DNA from: Streptomyces sp. NBC_00335
GTDB taxonomy: Bacteria; Actinomycetota; Actinomycetes; Streptomycetales; Streptomycetaceae
Length of the DNA stretch: 64,000 nt
NCBI RefSeq assembly: GCF_036127095.1
Contig: NZ_CP108006.1
Coordinates: 6,501,501-6,565,500, forward strand
Reading direction: 5' to 3'
Part shown: positions 9,803 to 18,341 of the stretch, piece after piece
How positions within the stretch are numbered: the first letter of the stretch is position 1
Layout: each line of letters opens with the position of its first letter
Position numbers and translations under genes: made by a program
The notes under the pieces: generated by a model
What the model saw: only the letters and a program-made list of their open reading frames with translations
Databases searched by the model: none
What the model was told of the DNA's origin: nothing

Positions 9803-10651
9803 TCAGTCCCGCTCGCACACGAAGATCGCCGTACCGGGGATGAGGTTGCCGCGCAGCGGGGACCAGCCGCCCCACTCCTGGCTGTTCCACACGGGCCACT
9901 CCGGCTCGACCAGGTCGACGAGGCGGAAGCCGCCCGCGACCACGTCCCGTACCCGGTCGCCGATCGTGCGGTGGTGCTCCACATATACGGCGCGGCCCTG
10001 CTCGTCCTGCTCGACGTACGGGGTGCGGTCGAAGTAGGAGGCGGAGACGGACAGCCCCTCGGGGCCCGGCTCGTCGGGGAAGGCCCAGCGGACGGGATGG
10101 GTGACGGAGAAGACCCAGCGGCCGCCGGGGCGCAGGACGCGGCGCACCTCGCGCATGACGTTCACGGGGTCGGCGACGAAGGGGACGGCCCCGTAGGCGG
10201 AGCAGGCGAGGTCGAAGGAGCCGTCGCGGAAGGGGAGGCGGCCGGCGTCGGCTTCGACCAGGGGGACGTCGTCGCCGATCCGCAGGGCGTGCTGGAGCTG
10301 GCGGTGGGAGAGGTCCAGGGCGACGGGGCGGGCGCCCTGGGCGGCCAGCCAGCGCGAGCACTGGGCGGCGCCGGCGCCGATCTCCAGGACGTCCTTGCCC
10401 TTGAGGGAGGCGGCGGGGCCGAGGAGGGCCGCTTCCGCCTCGTCCAGGCCCTCGGGTCCCCAGACGAACCGGTCGTCGCCGAGGAACGCGCCGTGCTCGC
10501 TCTGGTACTCGTCGGCGTTGCGGTCCCACCAGCCGCGGCTGGCGCGGCTGCTCTCCGCTTCCCCTGCGTCACGCCGCGTGGCCTCGGAGTCGTCCTCGGC
10601 GGCCGATCCGGCTTCGTACGCTTCTTCGGGGGCGTAGTCCTCTTGGTTCAT
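9803..10651 (-). CDS. Class I SAM-dependent methyltransferase
   Basis: The 282-residue product has a disordered acidic N-terminus of about 40 residues, then a Methyltransf_11 fold. Motif I is VLEIGAGAAQCSRWLA (about residues 88-103), the acidic residue binding the ribose is in VALDLS, and the motif IV region is FDLACSAYGAVPF. The VTHPVRWAFPDEPG segment near the active site is shared with several small-molecule or tRNA methyltransferases, but the substrate cannot be deduced. It is the first gene of a two-gene transcript with hrpB and diverges from rpsA. Confidence 0.85.
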   Translation of the reverse strand: MNQEDYAPEEAYEAGSAAEDDSEATRRDAGEAESSRASRGWWDRNADEYQSEHGAFLGDDRFVWGPEGLDEAEAALLGPAASLKGKDVLEIGAGAAQCSRWLAAQGARPVALDLSHRQLQHALRIGDDVPLVEADAGRLPFRDGSFDLACSAYGAVPFVADPVNVMREVRRVLRPGGRWVFSVTHPVRWAFPDEPGPEGLSVSASYFDRTPYVEQDEQGRAVYVEHHRTIGDRVRDVVAGGFRLVDLVEPEWPVWNSQEWGGWSPLRGNLIPGTAIFVCERD

Positions 10652-10774
10652 GGGGCCCGTCGTCGTAGTCTGCGAATGTCTGCGGAAAGCGGGCTGGAAG
10701 GGCCATCGGCGCCTGCCCGCCCGCCAATTGTGCCGGTTGTGCGGTGATCTGCCCGGGGTGTGCGCCTTCGCGCA

Positions 10775-10803
10775 TTGACCCTGTCCGGCTGCCCCCGTAT
10801 GCT
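10775..10803 (+). promoter_or_regulatory. Probable housekeeping promoter of rpsA
   Basis: TTGACC at 10775-10780 and TATGCT at 10798-10803 are separated by 17 nt, a close match to HrdB-type (sigma-70) promoters. This is the best such match I found in the window and suits a highly expressed ribosomal protein gene. Transcription would start near 10810. Confidence 0.75.
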
Positions 10804-11009
10804 ACAAGTTGCGCTGCGAGCCTGTGCTCCTCAGACCTAGCAGGCTGCGCTTGTATCTGTTGATGTCCCCTCGGTTTTCGAGGCCCCCACCCCGCACTTC
10901 GCGGAACTGGGGCTTCCTTGGCTGTCCGGCTTCTTCGGCAGATGCCGATAAGGGCTCCCGGCGTAGCAGTACCTACGACTTTCTGTCCGTAACCGGAGCC
11001 CTTACCCAC
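10804..11009 (+). promoter_or_regulatory. Structured rpsA mRNA leader, about 200 nt
   Basis: The leader contains four candidate hairpins. H1 (10816-10850) pairs GCCTG with CAGGC. H2 (10869-10883) is CCTCG-GTTTT-CGAGG. H3 is 10883-10913. H4 pairs TAAGGGCTCC (10949-10958) with GGAGCCCTTA (10995-11004) and encloses an inner CGTAG/CTACG hairpin (10962-10977). H4 ends 5 nt before the ATG and covers the only purine-rich, Shine-Dalgarno-like GGAG. The structure was read by eye and not folded by computer. Confidence 0.55.
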
Positions 11010-12527
11010 ATGACGAGCAGCACCGAGACCACCGCCACCACCCCGCAGGTTGCGGTCAACGACATCGGTGACGAGGCCGCGTTCCTCGCCGCGATCGACG
11101 AGACGATCAAGTACTTCAACGACGGCGACATCGTCGACGGCGTCATCGTGAAGGTCGACCGTGACGAGGTTCTCCTCGACATCGGTTACAAGACCGAGGG
11201 CGTCATCCCGAGCCGCGAGCTCTCGATCAAGCACGATGTCGACCCGAACGAGGTCGTCAAGGTCGGCGACGAGATCGAGGCACTTGTTCTCCAGAAGGAG
11301 GACAAGGAAGGCCGTCTCATCCTGTCCAAGAAGCGCGCGCAGTACGAGCGCGCCTGGGGCACGATCGAGAAGATCAAGGAAGAAGACGGCATCGTCACCG
11401 GTACCGTCATCGAGGTCGTCAAGGGTGGTCTCATCCTCGACATCGGCCTCCGCGGCTTCCTGCCGGCCTCCCTCGTCGAGATGCGTCGCGTCCGCGACCT
11501 CCAGCCCTACGTGGGCAAGGAGCTCGAGGCGAAGATCATCGAGCTGGACAAGAACCGCAACAACGTGGTCCTGTCCCGCCGTGCCTGGCTTGAGCAGACC
11601 CAGTCCGAGGTTCGCCAGACGTTCCTCACCACCCTGCAGAAGGGTCAGGTCCGCTCCGGCGTCGTTTCCTCGATCGTCAACTTCGGTGCCTTCGTGGACC
11701 TGGGTGGCGTCGACGGTCTCGTCCACGTCTCCGAGCTGTCCTGGAAGCACATCGACCACCCGTCCGAGGTTGTCGAGGTCGGCCAGGAAGTCACCGTCGA
11801 GGTCCTCGACGTCGACATGGACCGCGAGCGTGTCTCCCTGTCGCTGAAGGCGACGCAGGAAGACCCGTGGCAGCAGTTCGCCCGGACGCACCAGATCGGT
11901 CAGGTCGTCCCGGGTAAGGTCACCAAGCTGGTTCCGTTCGGTGCGTTCGTCCGCGTGGACGAGGGCATCGAGGGCCTGGTCCACATCTCCGAGCTGGCCG
12001 AGCGCCACGTGGAGATCCCGGAGCAGGTCGTCCAGGTCAACGACGAGATCTTCGTCAAGGTCATCGACATCGACCTTGAGCGTCGCCGGATCTCGCTGTC
12101 GCTGAAGCAGGCCAACGAGTCCTTCGGTGCCGACCCGGCGTCGGTCGAGTTCGACCCGACCCTGTACGGCATGGCCGCGTCTTACGACGACCAGGGGAAC
12201 TACATCTACCCCGAGGGCTTCGACCCCGAGACCAACGACTGGCTCGAGGGCTTCGACAAGCAGCGCGAAGCCTGGGAGGGCCAGTACGCCGAGGCGCAGC
12301 AGCGCTTCGAGCAGCACCAGGCTCAGGTCATCAAGAGCCGCGAGGCCGACGAGGCCGCCGCTGCCGAGGGTGCGGCCGCTCCGGCCGCGGGCAGCAGCAG
12401 CAGCGCCGGTGCGGGCATCTCGGGTGGTTCGTACTCCTCCGAGGGTGCGGACGAGACCTCTGGCGCCCTGGCGTCCGACGAGGCCCTCGCCGCGCTCCGC
12501 GAGAAGCTGGCCGGCGGCCAGAGCTGA
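11010..12527 (+). CDS. rpsA: 30S ribosomal protein S1
   Basis: S1 brings mRNA to the 30S subunit. The 505-residue protein carries four S1 RNA-binding repeats at about residues 33-103, 118-185, 204-272 and 289-358. Each shows the VKGxVxxVxxxGxFVxL-type pattern, for example SSIVNFGAFVDLGGVDGLVH and TKLVPFGAFVRVDEGIEGLVH. Four repeats is the normal actinobacterial number, against six in E. coli. The C-terminal 150 residues are acidic, then Ala/Ser/Gly-rich. The ATG at 11010 lacks a well-spaced Shine-Dalgarno sequence. The frame is open further upstream, but that part is the leader. Confidence 0.97.
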   Translation: MTSSTETTATTPQVAVNDIGDEAAFLAAIDETIKYFNDGDIVDGVIVKVDRDEVLLDIGYKTEGVIPSRELSIKHDVDPNEVVKVGDEIEALVLQKEDKEGRLILSKKRAQYERAWGTIEKIKEEDGIVTGTVIEVVKGGLILDIGLRGFLPASLVEMRRVRDLQPYVGKELEAKIIELDKNRNNVVLSRRAWLEQTQSEVRQTFLTTLQKGQVRSGVVSSIVNFGAFVDLGGVDGLVHVSELSWKHIDHPSEVVEVGQEVTVEVLDVDMDRERVSLSLKATQEDPWQQFARTHQIGQVVPGKVTKLVPFGAFVRVDEGIEGLVHISELAERHVEIPEQVVQVNDEIFVKVIDIDLERRRISLSLKQANESFGADPASVEFDPTLYGMAASYDDQGNYIYPEGFDPETNDWLEGFDKQREAWEGQYAEAQQRFEQHQAQVIKSREADEAAAAEGAAAPAAGSSSSAGAGISGGSYSSEGADETSGALASDEALAALREKLAGGQS

Positions 12528-12563
12528 TCGCAGCAGCACGGCGTGAGCCGAGCTGATCTTCAC

Positions 12564-12601
12564 CGGTAAGGCCCGTCCCCTCAGGGGGGCGGGCCTTACC
12601 G
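12564..12601 (+). terminator. rpsA terminator
   Basis: A 12-bp stem, CGGTAAGGCCCG (12564-12575) with CGGGCCTTACCG (12590-12601), lies 37 nt after the rpsA stop and is followed by CTTTGTGTG. Confidence 0.85.
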
Positions 12602-12708
12602 CTTTGTGTGGCCGGGCCGGGCGATCTCGTGAATGCCGTCAACTGGGGAATGGTCGCGGCTCCTTGGACGTTCTTGCCAGAGAACGCGGCGGAGGAGGAG
12701 TGGTGGCG

Positions 12709-13647
12709 GTGCTTGATCCACAGGGTTTGTACGAATGGGACGCCAAGGGCCTGGCGGTGGCCGACCTGGCGCTTGCCCAGGACTCGGCCGGGCTGGTCAT
12801 GCTCTACCACTTCGAGGGGTACATAGACGCGGGTGAAACCGGCGAGCAGATCGTCGAGCGGCTGCTCGACACGCTGCCCCACCAGGTCGTGGCCCGGTTC
12901 GACGCGGACCGTCTGGTGGACTACCGGGCGCGCCGTCCGCTGCTGACGTTCCAGCGCGACCACTGGACGGAGTTCGAGGAGCCCCTGCTGGAGGTGCGCC
13001 TCGTCCAGGACGCCACAGGCGCGCCCTTCCTGCTGCTGTCGGGCCCCGAGCCCGACGTGGAGTGGGAGCGCTTCTGCGTCGCCGTCCGGCAGATCGTCGA
13101 GCGCCTGGGCGTGCGGCTCTCCGTCAACTTCCACGGCATCCCCATGGGCGTCCCGCACACCCGGCCCGTCGGGATCACCCCGCACGGCAACCGGACCGAC
13201 CTCATGCCGGGACACCGCAGCCCCTTCGACGAGGCCCAGGTCCCCGGCAGCGCCGAGTCGCTGGTCGAGTTCCGCCTCGGTCAGGCCGGGCACGACGTGC
13301 TGGGCGTCGCCGCCCACGTACCGCACTACGTGGCGCGCTCCCCGTATCCCGACGCCGCGCTGACCGCCCTGGAGGCGATCACCGCCGCGACGGGGCTGGT
13401 CCTGCCGTCGGTCGCGCACGCGCTGCGCACCGAGGCGCACCGCACGCAGACGGAGATCGACCGGCAGATCCGGGAGGGCGACGAGGAACTGGTCAGCCTG
13501 GTGCAGGGGCTGGAGCACCAGTACGACGCGGCGGCGGGCGCCGAGACCCGGGGCAACATGATCGCGGAGCCCGCGGAGATCCCGTCGGCGGACGAGATCG
13601 GCCTGGAGTTCGAGCGGTTCCTGGCGGAGCGCGAGGGCGAGGGCTGA
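12709..13647 (+). CDS. PAC2 family protein (proteasome assembly chaperone-like)
   Basis: The 312-residue protein starts [17 protein letters not shown] and contains [34 protein letters not shown] and [17 protein letters not shown], all characteristic of the PAC2 (PF09754) family in actinobacteria. Eukaryotic relatives assist proteasome assembly, and streptomycetes do have a proteasome, but a role for bacterial PAC2 proteins there is unproven. A strong GGAGGAGGAG (12691-12700) suits the GTG at 12709; a GTG at 12703 is the alternative. It stands alone after the rpsA terminator. Confidence 0.85.
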   Translation: MLDPQGLYEWDAKGLAVADLALAQDSAGLVMLYHFEGYIDAGETGEQIVERLLDTLPHQVVARFDADRLVDYRARRPLLTFQRDHWTEFEEPLLEVRLVQDATGAPFLLLSGPEPDVEWERFCVAVRQIVERLGVRLSVNFHGIPMGVPHTRPVGITPHGNRTDLMPGHRSPFDEAQVPGSAESLVEFRLGQAGHDVLGVAAHVPHYVARSPYPDAALTALEAITAATGLVLPSVAHALRTEAHRTQTEIDRQIREGDEELVSLVQGLEHQYDAAAGAETRGNMIAEPAEIPSADEIGLEFERFLAEREGEG

Positions 13648-13708
13648 GGAAGCGCCTCGGGCCGGGGGTCTGTACGGGCCCCCGGGGGCGCGGGCTAGTC
13701 TGCCCGGC

Positions 13709-14320
13709 ATGTTGAAAGTTGGCCTGACAGGCGGAATCGGCGCCGGCAAGAGCGAGGTCTCGCGGCTGCTGGCGGGGTACGGGGCGGTCGTCGTGGACGC
13801 CGACCGGATCGCGCGGGAGGTCGTGGAGCCGGGTACGCCCGGGCTCGCGGCGGTGGTGGAGGCCTTCGGGGAGTCCGTACTGGGACCGGAGGGCGGGCTG
13901 GACCGGCCCAAGCTGGGGTCCATCGTGTTCGCCGATCCGGCGAAGCTGAAGATCCTCAACGGGATCGTGCACCCGCTGGTCGGGGCCCGGTCCGCCGAGC
14001 TGGAGGCGGCCGCGGGGCCCGACGCGATCGTGGTGCACGACGTACCGCTGCTCGCGGAGAACGGGCTCGCTCCGCTGTACGACCTGGTCGTCGTCGTGGA
14101 CGCGGCGCCCGCCACCCAGCTCGCCCGGCTCACGGGGCTGCGGGGCATGGAGGAGTCGGAGGCCCGGGCCCGGATGGCCGCGCAGGCCACGCGGGAACAG
14201 CGGCTGGCCGTGGCCACGCTCGTGATCGACAACGACGGGCCGCTGGAGGCGCTGGAGCCGCAGGTGCGCAAGGTGTGGGAGGACCTCACGGCGCGGGCGG
14301 CGGGCGAGGGCGGGGCGTGA
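13709..14320 (+). CDS. coaE: Dephospho-CoA kinase
   Basis: CoaE phosphorylates the ribose 3-prime hydroxyl of dephospho-CoA, the last step of coenzyme A synthesis. The 203-residue protein has Walker A GGIGAGKS at residues 8-15, [13 protein letters not shown] in the substrate lid region, and [18 protein letters not shown] near the CoA site. The size is that of the single-domain enzyme; many actinobacteria have longer fusions. TAGTCT at 13696-13701 lies 7 nt before the ATG with no ribosome-binding site, so the mRNA is probably leaderless. rpsA-coaE neighbourhood is conserved in streptomycetes. Confidence 0.95.
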   Translation: MLKVGLTGGIGAGKSEVSRLLAGYGAVVVDADRIAREVVEPGTPGLAAVVEAFGESVLGPEGGLDRPKLGSIVFADPAKLKILNGIVHPLVGARSAELEAAAGPDAIVVHDVPLLAENGLAPLYDLVVVVDAAPATQLARLTGLRGMEESEARARMAAQATREQRLAVATLVIDNDGPLEALEPQVRKVWEDLTARAAGEGGA

Positions 14321-14400
14321 CGGGGGCTGCGTGACGGGGGCTGTGCGGCGAGGGCGTGCGTGACCGGGGCCGAGTGACGGGGCTGCGTGATCGGGGTGCA
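14315..14400 (+). repeat. Short degenerate tandem repeat after coaE
   Basis: GCGTGACGGGGGCT occurs twice in perfect tandem (14315-14342), then decays into GTGACCGGGG, GTGACGGGGCT and GTGATCGGGG units up to about 14400. It begins at the last codon of coaE and fills the gap before the decayed esterase. Confidence 0.7.
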
Positions 14401-14430
14401 CCGCGAGGGCCGTGTGGGGGTGCGCCGCGC

Positions 14431-15150
14431 ATGCCGGTCAACCCGTCTATCGCGGCCGTACTCGCCCAGGTCGACGCGCACCCCGCCCCCCGGGTCATCG
14501 ACAACGAGGCCGAGGTGCTGCGCGAGGTGAGCCGCCGGATGGGCGCCGGCTTCGCGCTGCCGGAGCCGATCGAGGTCGGCTCGGTGGAGGGCGGCGCCGT
14601 TCCCGGACCCGCCGGGCGGATGCCCGTCCGCGTCTACCGGCCCGCAGGCGGCGGACCCGTTCCCACGGTGGTCTTCTTCCACGGCGGCGGCCGGCTCACC
14701 GGTGACCTCGACACCCATGACGACGTCGCCCGGCGGATGTGCCGCGAGGTGAACGCCGCGGTCGTGGCCGTCGGCTACCGGCCGGCCCCCGAGCACCCCT
14801 TCCCCGCCGCTTACGACGACTGCCCCGCCGCCGCCCACCACGTCGCCGACCACATCGACGGCTTCGGTGGCCGCCGCGACCGCTTCGCCGACGTCCTGGA
14901 ACTCCAGCACCTCTACACGGGCGACGACCCCGCCGTACGCGCCTCCTTCCGGGTCTCCCCGCTGCGCGCCGGGAAACTCACCGGCCTCGCCCCCGCGGTC
15001 ATCGGGACCGCCCAGTACGACCCCCTGCGCGACGAGGGCGCCCGTACCTACGAGGGGCTGATCCACACCTTCCTCGACCTCTTTCCCGTCTCCCCGGCCG
15101 CCGACGCCGCGGTCACTGAGCCGTACGCCCGGCTCAAGCGGCTCGGCTGA
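14431..15150 (+). pseudogene. Decayed alpha/beta-hydrolase (HSL family) lacking its nucleophile region
   Basis: The 239-residue open frame begins MPVNPSIAAVLAQVDAHP and keeps the oxyanion-hole motif FFHGGGRLTGDLDTHD, VAVGYRPAPEHPFPAAYDDC, and the acid-region motif AVIGTAQYDPLRDEGARTYEG with IHTF. Esterases of the hormone-sensitive-lipase family are about 310 residues and carry GDSAGG between these parts. Here HHVADHIDGFGG runs directly into RRDRFADVLELQHLY, so the nucleophilic serine elbow and surrounding helices are gone. A second gap lies between ARTY and EGLIHTF. Both deletions are in frame. No ribosome-binding site is evident. I infer a non-catalytic remnant; a new non-enzymatic role cannot be excluded. 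Confidence 0.7.
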
Positions 15151-15208
15151 CGGAATAGCGTGCGGTGCGCGGGGCGTTGAACGGGGCTGTAGAGGGAAGG
15201 AACAGACC

Positions 15209-15604
15209 GTGTCCGACACCACGCCGCAGCTCCCGCCGCCGCCTCGGTCCTCGTCGCCCGAGACGCACGTCATCGACTACCGGGCCGCGGAGCAGCTCCT
15301 CGCCGCGCGCGACCCGCGCGGTGCGGTGAAGCTGCTCGACTCGGTCATAGCCGCCCACCCGGAGAACACGGCGGCCCGGCTGCTGCGCGCCCGGGCCTTC
15401 TTCGCCGCCGCCCAATTGCGGCCGGCGGAGCTGGAGTTCGAGATCGTGCTGGAGCGGGAGCCGGACAACGCCTTCGCCCACTTCGCGCTGGCCCGCACCC
15501 ACGAGCGCGCCGGCCGGCCGGACCAGGCCCGCAAGCACTTCCGCCTCGCGGCCGCCCTGGACCCCCAGCCGGACTACCTGGCGGCGGCCCGCTTCGAGAA
15601 GTAG
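15209..15604 (+). CDS. Small tetratricopeptide-repeat protein
   Basis: The 131-residue soluble protein has a Pro/Ser-rich N-terminus and about three helical hairpins of TPR type, such as AAEQLLAARDPRGAVKLLDSVIAAHPENTAARLLRARAFF and NAFAHFALARTHERAGRPDQARKHFRLAAALDP. It is probably a protein-interaction module; the partner is unknown. GAGGGAAGG precedes the GTG start at 15209. It converges with the DUF6343 gene, 27 bp away. Confidence 0.85.
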   Translation: MSDTTPQLPPPPRSSSPETHVIDYRAAEQLLAARDPRGAVKLLDSVIAAHPENTAARLLRARAFFAAAQLRPAELEFEIVLEREPDNAFAHFALARTHERAGRPDQARKHFRLAAALDPQPDYLAAARFEK

Positions 15605-15631
15605 CCGGTCTGATCGGCAAGACACCAGGCC

Positions 15632-15919
15632 CTAGTGGCCCGGCGGCTCGTACGGAGGGATGTCGCGGCCCGGCTGGTAGTGCGGGCCCTGGCGGATGCG
15701 GCGGAGCACCACGGCCAGGTCCACGGCCGCGAGTACGGCGACGGCGGCGCAGGCCGCGGCCCACCCGGGCCGGGCGGCGAGCGAGAACGCCGCCGCTCCG
15801 GCACCGGACCAGATCAGCCCCCACAGGCTCAGCCAGAAGCGCAGCCGCAGCGCGCTGCGGGCGGTCACCGGCTCGTTTCCGGTGCGCATGGCCATCGCCG
15901 CCTCGGCGTCGTCGCCCAC
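15632..15919 (-). CDS. DUF6343 family membrane protein
   Basis: The 95-residue protein has two predicted membrane helices (about residues 27-47 and 52-72) and ends in IRQGPHYQPGRDIPPYEPPGH, the conserved tail of the streptomycete DUF6343 family. Function is unknown. The GTG at 15919 has GGGGAAG upstream; a start at the internal ATG of MRTGNEPV is also possible and would shorten the protein by 10 residues. Confidence 0.75.
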   Translation of the reverse strand: MGDDAEAAMAMRTGNEPVTARSALRLRFWLSLWGLIWSGAGAAAFSLAARPGWAAACAAVAVLAAVDLAVVLRRIRQGPHYQPGRDIPPYEPPGH

Positions 15920-15965
15920 CCCGGCTTCCCCGTCCCTTCCATGGTCCCACCGGGGGCGCCGCGCG

Positions 15966-16622
15966 TCAGGGGTTGAGCTTGTTCACGGCCCTGACGGTCG
16001 TCTTCTTGAAGGCGGGGACGGGTGCGTGGGACAGGTTCCCCATCTCTCCCCACTGCACGACCGTCACGGTGGTGCCGTCGCGCCCGATGCCGAACATGTG
16101 CACGCCGGGCTCGGATTCCGGGATGGAGGTGTGCACCCCGTAGACGTGCGCGCCCTCCTCGACGGTGAGCTTCCCGTAGTCCTGCCAGGAGGCCGTACCG
16201 CCCGGGGTCTTGCGCAGCCAGTCGGCGGCGCATGCCGCCACCTTGCGCTCCAGGGCCGCCTTGAGGTTGATGGCCGCCGTGGTGGAGGACGTGCGTACGG
16301 ACACCTGTACCGCGCCCGTGTCGAACTCGGTGCCGAAGTCGCGGTACCAGCTCCCGGTGGCAGGGAGCACGCCGTCCAGGCAGAACGGCGCGAACTCGGG
16401 CAGCCCCTTGGTGATCTTCCCGGCGTACCAGGGGGAGGTGGGGTGCGGGGGCAGGTCGGTGCCGGCCAGGAAGCCGGGCGCGGTGACGGCGGCCGTGGAG
16501 GTGGTGGAGGCGGTGAGGACGAGGGCGGTGGCGGCGGCCGCGGTGGCCGCGAGGACGGCGGTGGTCCGGGCGGGCCGGAAGGTCCGGGCGGGCCGGGTGG
16601 ATCGGGCGGTGCGTCGGAACAT
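15966..16622 (-). CDS. Secreted protein of unknown function
   Basis: The 218-residue product has an N-terminal region with several Arg residues and a hydrophobic core (about residues 22-45) ending near STAAVTAPG, consistent with export. The mature part contains two Cys residues (FCLDGVLP and KVAACAADW) that could form a disulfide, and a beta-rich segment ending VVQWGEMGNLSHAPVPAFKKTTVRAVNKLNP. I recognise no family or catalytic motif. It is divergent from the membrane-spanning HTH regulator with 147 bp between the starts, so that regulator may control it. Confidence 0.7.
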   Translation of the reverse strand: MFRRTARSTRPARTFRPARTTAVLAATAAAATALVLTASTTSTAAVTAPGFLAGTDLPPHPTSPWYAGKITKGLPEFAPFCLDGVLPATGSWYRDFGTEFDTGAVQVSVRTSSTTAAINLKAALERKVAACAADWLRKTPGGTASWQDYGKLTVEEGAHVYGVHTSIPESEPGVHMFGIGRDGTTVTVVQWGEMGNLSHAPVPAFKKTTVRAVNKLNP

Positions 16623-16769
16623 GGTCGGTTCTCCCCGTGTGGTCCGTGATGGTGCGGCGGTGTCTGTGGAGAAGGCTGTACCCCGGCCCGGGCCCACGCC
16701 GACGGATCGGGACGAAGTCGGGACGGTGGAACGGCCGTACGCACCGTCAGCTGCGGGAACATCCTTGGC

Positions 16770-18131
16770 ATGGAACGGAACTCCGGGACGGGGAGATCGG
16801 CCGAGGCGCAGGCGTTCGCGCGGTCGATGAGGGAACTGAAGGAGCGGAGCGGGCGGAGCTACGGAGCCCTCGCGCGAGGGCTCCACACGAGCACGTCGAC
16901 CTTGCACCGGTATTGCAGCGGTGAGGCACTGCCCGCGGAGTTCGTCGTGGTGGACCGCTTCGCGCGGGCCTGCGGGGCGACTCCGGCGGAGGCCGTGGAA
17001 CTGCACCGGGCCTGGCTGCTGGCGGATGCGCGGCGGCGGGCGGTCTCGGTCGTGGAGGCGGTGGAGGCGGTGGAGGTCGTGGAGGCGGTAGAGGCGCCGC
17101 CCGTGGATGAGGGGGGCCGGGCGGACCCGGCGGCCGGCCTGGAGGCGGTGGCCGCGGAAGCCGATGTTCCGGGGGCGCCGGTGCCGAGCCGGTCCGGGCG
17201 CCGGCTGCGGCTGGCCGGGGCGGTGGCGGCCGCGGTCGTGGCCCTCGCGGTGAGCGTCTGGTGGCTTCCGCAGACGGGTCCGGACCACCGGACACCCCAG
17301 GCCGGACCGACGGCGCCGGCCGGGGCCACGGGTACGACGGCGACGGCCGGGCCGACGACGTCGGCGACCGGGCCGGGAGGCACCGGGCCCGCGGCGACGC
17401 CGACGCCGACGCAGACCGGCCCGGCGAAGGGCTCGACGGGCGCTTCGGCCGGCGCTTCGTCGGGCGTGACGGGAACGCCGGCCGGGCCCGCGGCGACGGG
17501 CGGTCCCTCGCCGGCCTCCCCGCCCCTGCGCGCGGCCGTACGGTCGCACGTGTGGGCGGCGGCCTGCGACCACGCGTACCTCGCCGAGCCGGCGCCCTCG
17601 GCGGTGCCCCCGCCCCCGGTGGAGGCGGACGCGCCCGCGTGGGCGGCGGGGCGCGGGGCCGTCCACGCGGGGACGCAGATCGTGGAGGTCACCCTGCTGG
17701 GCACGGGCCCGGGCGTGGTGGTCCTGGAGGACTTGGAGGTACGGGTGGCCGGGCGGCGGTCCCCGCTGCAGTGGAACGTCTACCAGATGTCGCAGGGCTG
17801 CGGCGGAGGGCTCACCCCGGCCGGGTTCACGGTCAACCTGGACGCACCGCGCCCACTGGCCCGGCCGGTGGCCGGCAACAACGAGGGGGAGGCGATCGCG
17901 GCACCCGCCTTCCCGCTCCGGGTCTCGGCCACCGAACCGGCCGTCCTGCGGGTGGTGGCGAGCAGCAGCGGCTGCGACTGCGACTGGTACCTGGACCTGC
18001 GCTGGAGCGGCCCCACCGGCTCCGGCACCCTCCGCCTCGACGAGGACGGGCGGCCCTGGCGCATCTCCGCCGTCTCCTCGGACCGACCGGTCTACGGATA
18101 CGCCCCCGAGCGGGGGCGCTGGGGCCGCTGA
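16770..18131 (+). CDS. HTH (XRE-type) protein with transmembrane segment and outer domain
   Basis: The 453-residue product begins with an XRE-like helix-turn-helix (about residues 8-75; SYGALARGLHTSTSTLHRYCSGEALP). A Val-Glu-Ala repeat follows (residues 95-109), then one membrane helix (about 148-168, AVAAAVVALAVSVWWLP). The linker is Thr/Pro/Gly-rich, and the C-terminal domain (about 250-453) has paired Cys residues including SSSGCDCDWYLDL. This layout occurs in many streptomycete helix-turn-helix proteins and suggests a membrane sensor whose outer domain perceives envelope signals. The signal and target are unknown. ATG at 16770 is 4 nt into the open frame after ATCCTTGGC. Confidence 0.8.
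   Translation: MERNSGTGRSAEAQAFARSMRELKERSGRSYGALARGLHTSTSTLHRYCSGEALPAEFVVVDRFARACGATPAEAVELHRAWLLADARRRAVSVVEAVEAVEVVEAVEAPPVDEGGRADPAAGLEAVAAEADVPGAPVPSRSGRRLRLAGAVAAAVVALAVSVWWLPQTGPDHRTPQAGPTAPAGATGTTATAGPTTSATGPGGTGPAATPTPTQTGPAKGSTGASAGASSGVTGTPAGPAATGGPSPASPPLRAAVRSHVWAAACDHAYLAEPAPSAVPPPPVEADAPAWAAGRGAVHAGTQIVEVTLLGTGPGVVVLEDLEVRVAGRRSPLQWNVYQMSQGCGGGLTPAGFTVNLDAPRPLARPVAGNNEGEAIAAPAFPLRVSATEPAVLRVVASSSGCDCDWYLDLRWSGPTGSGTLRLDEDGRPWRISAVSSDRPVYGYAPERGRWGR
17053..17097 (+). repeat. GTGGAGGCG in-frame tandem repeat
   Basis: Five 9-bp units close to GTGGAGGCG encode a Val-Glu-Ala/Val run in the cytoplasmic linker of the HTH membrane protein. It is short and probably slippage-prone. Confidence 0.7.
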
Positions 18132-18161
18132 ACGGCACCGCGGCCCGGGGCCAACCCCCGG

Positions 18162-18216
18162 CCCCCGCTCCTCGGACGCCGGAGGGCCGGATCCTCGCCG
18201 GCGTTCGAGGCGCGGG
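18162..18216. repeat. Dispersed streptomycete intergenic repeat, palindromic copy
   Basis: The sequence reads CCCCCGCTCCTCGGACG, CCGGAGGGCC, GGATCC, then TCGCCGGCGTTCGAGG and CGCGGGG, an imperfect palindrome. Its left half belongs to the same family as the CTCCTCAAACGCCGGA copies near 30.3-30.5 kb. It follows the HTH membrane protein gene by about 30 bp and could act as its terminator. The 18132-18341 interval otherwise holds only the start region of the SNF2 gene. Confidence 0.65.
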
Positions 18217-18341
18217 GTCCCGGGCTTCGGGAAACGTGCAGCTCAGCGGGATTGTCGGTGGGCCCGCCTAGACTCGGTGGCAGATGGGATTCGTCGGCCG
18301 CGAAGGTGACGGCGGACGTGGGGAGGGGGAGAGGGGGGAAC

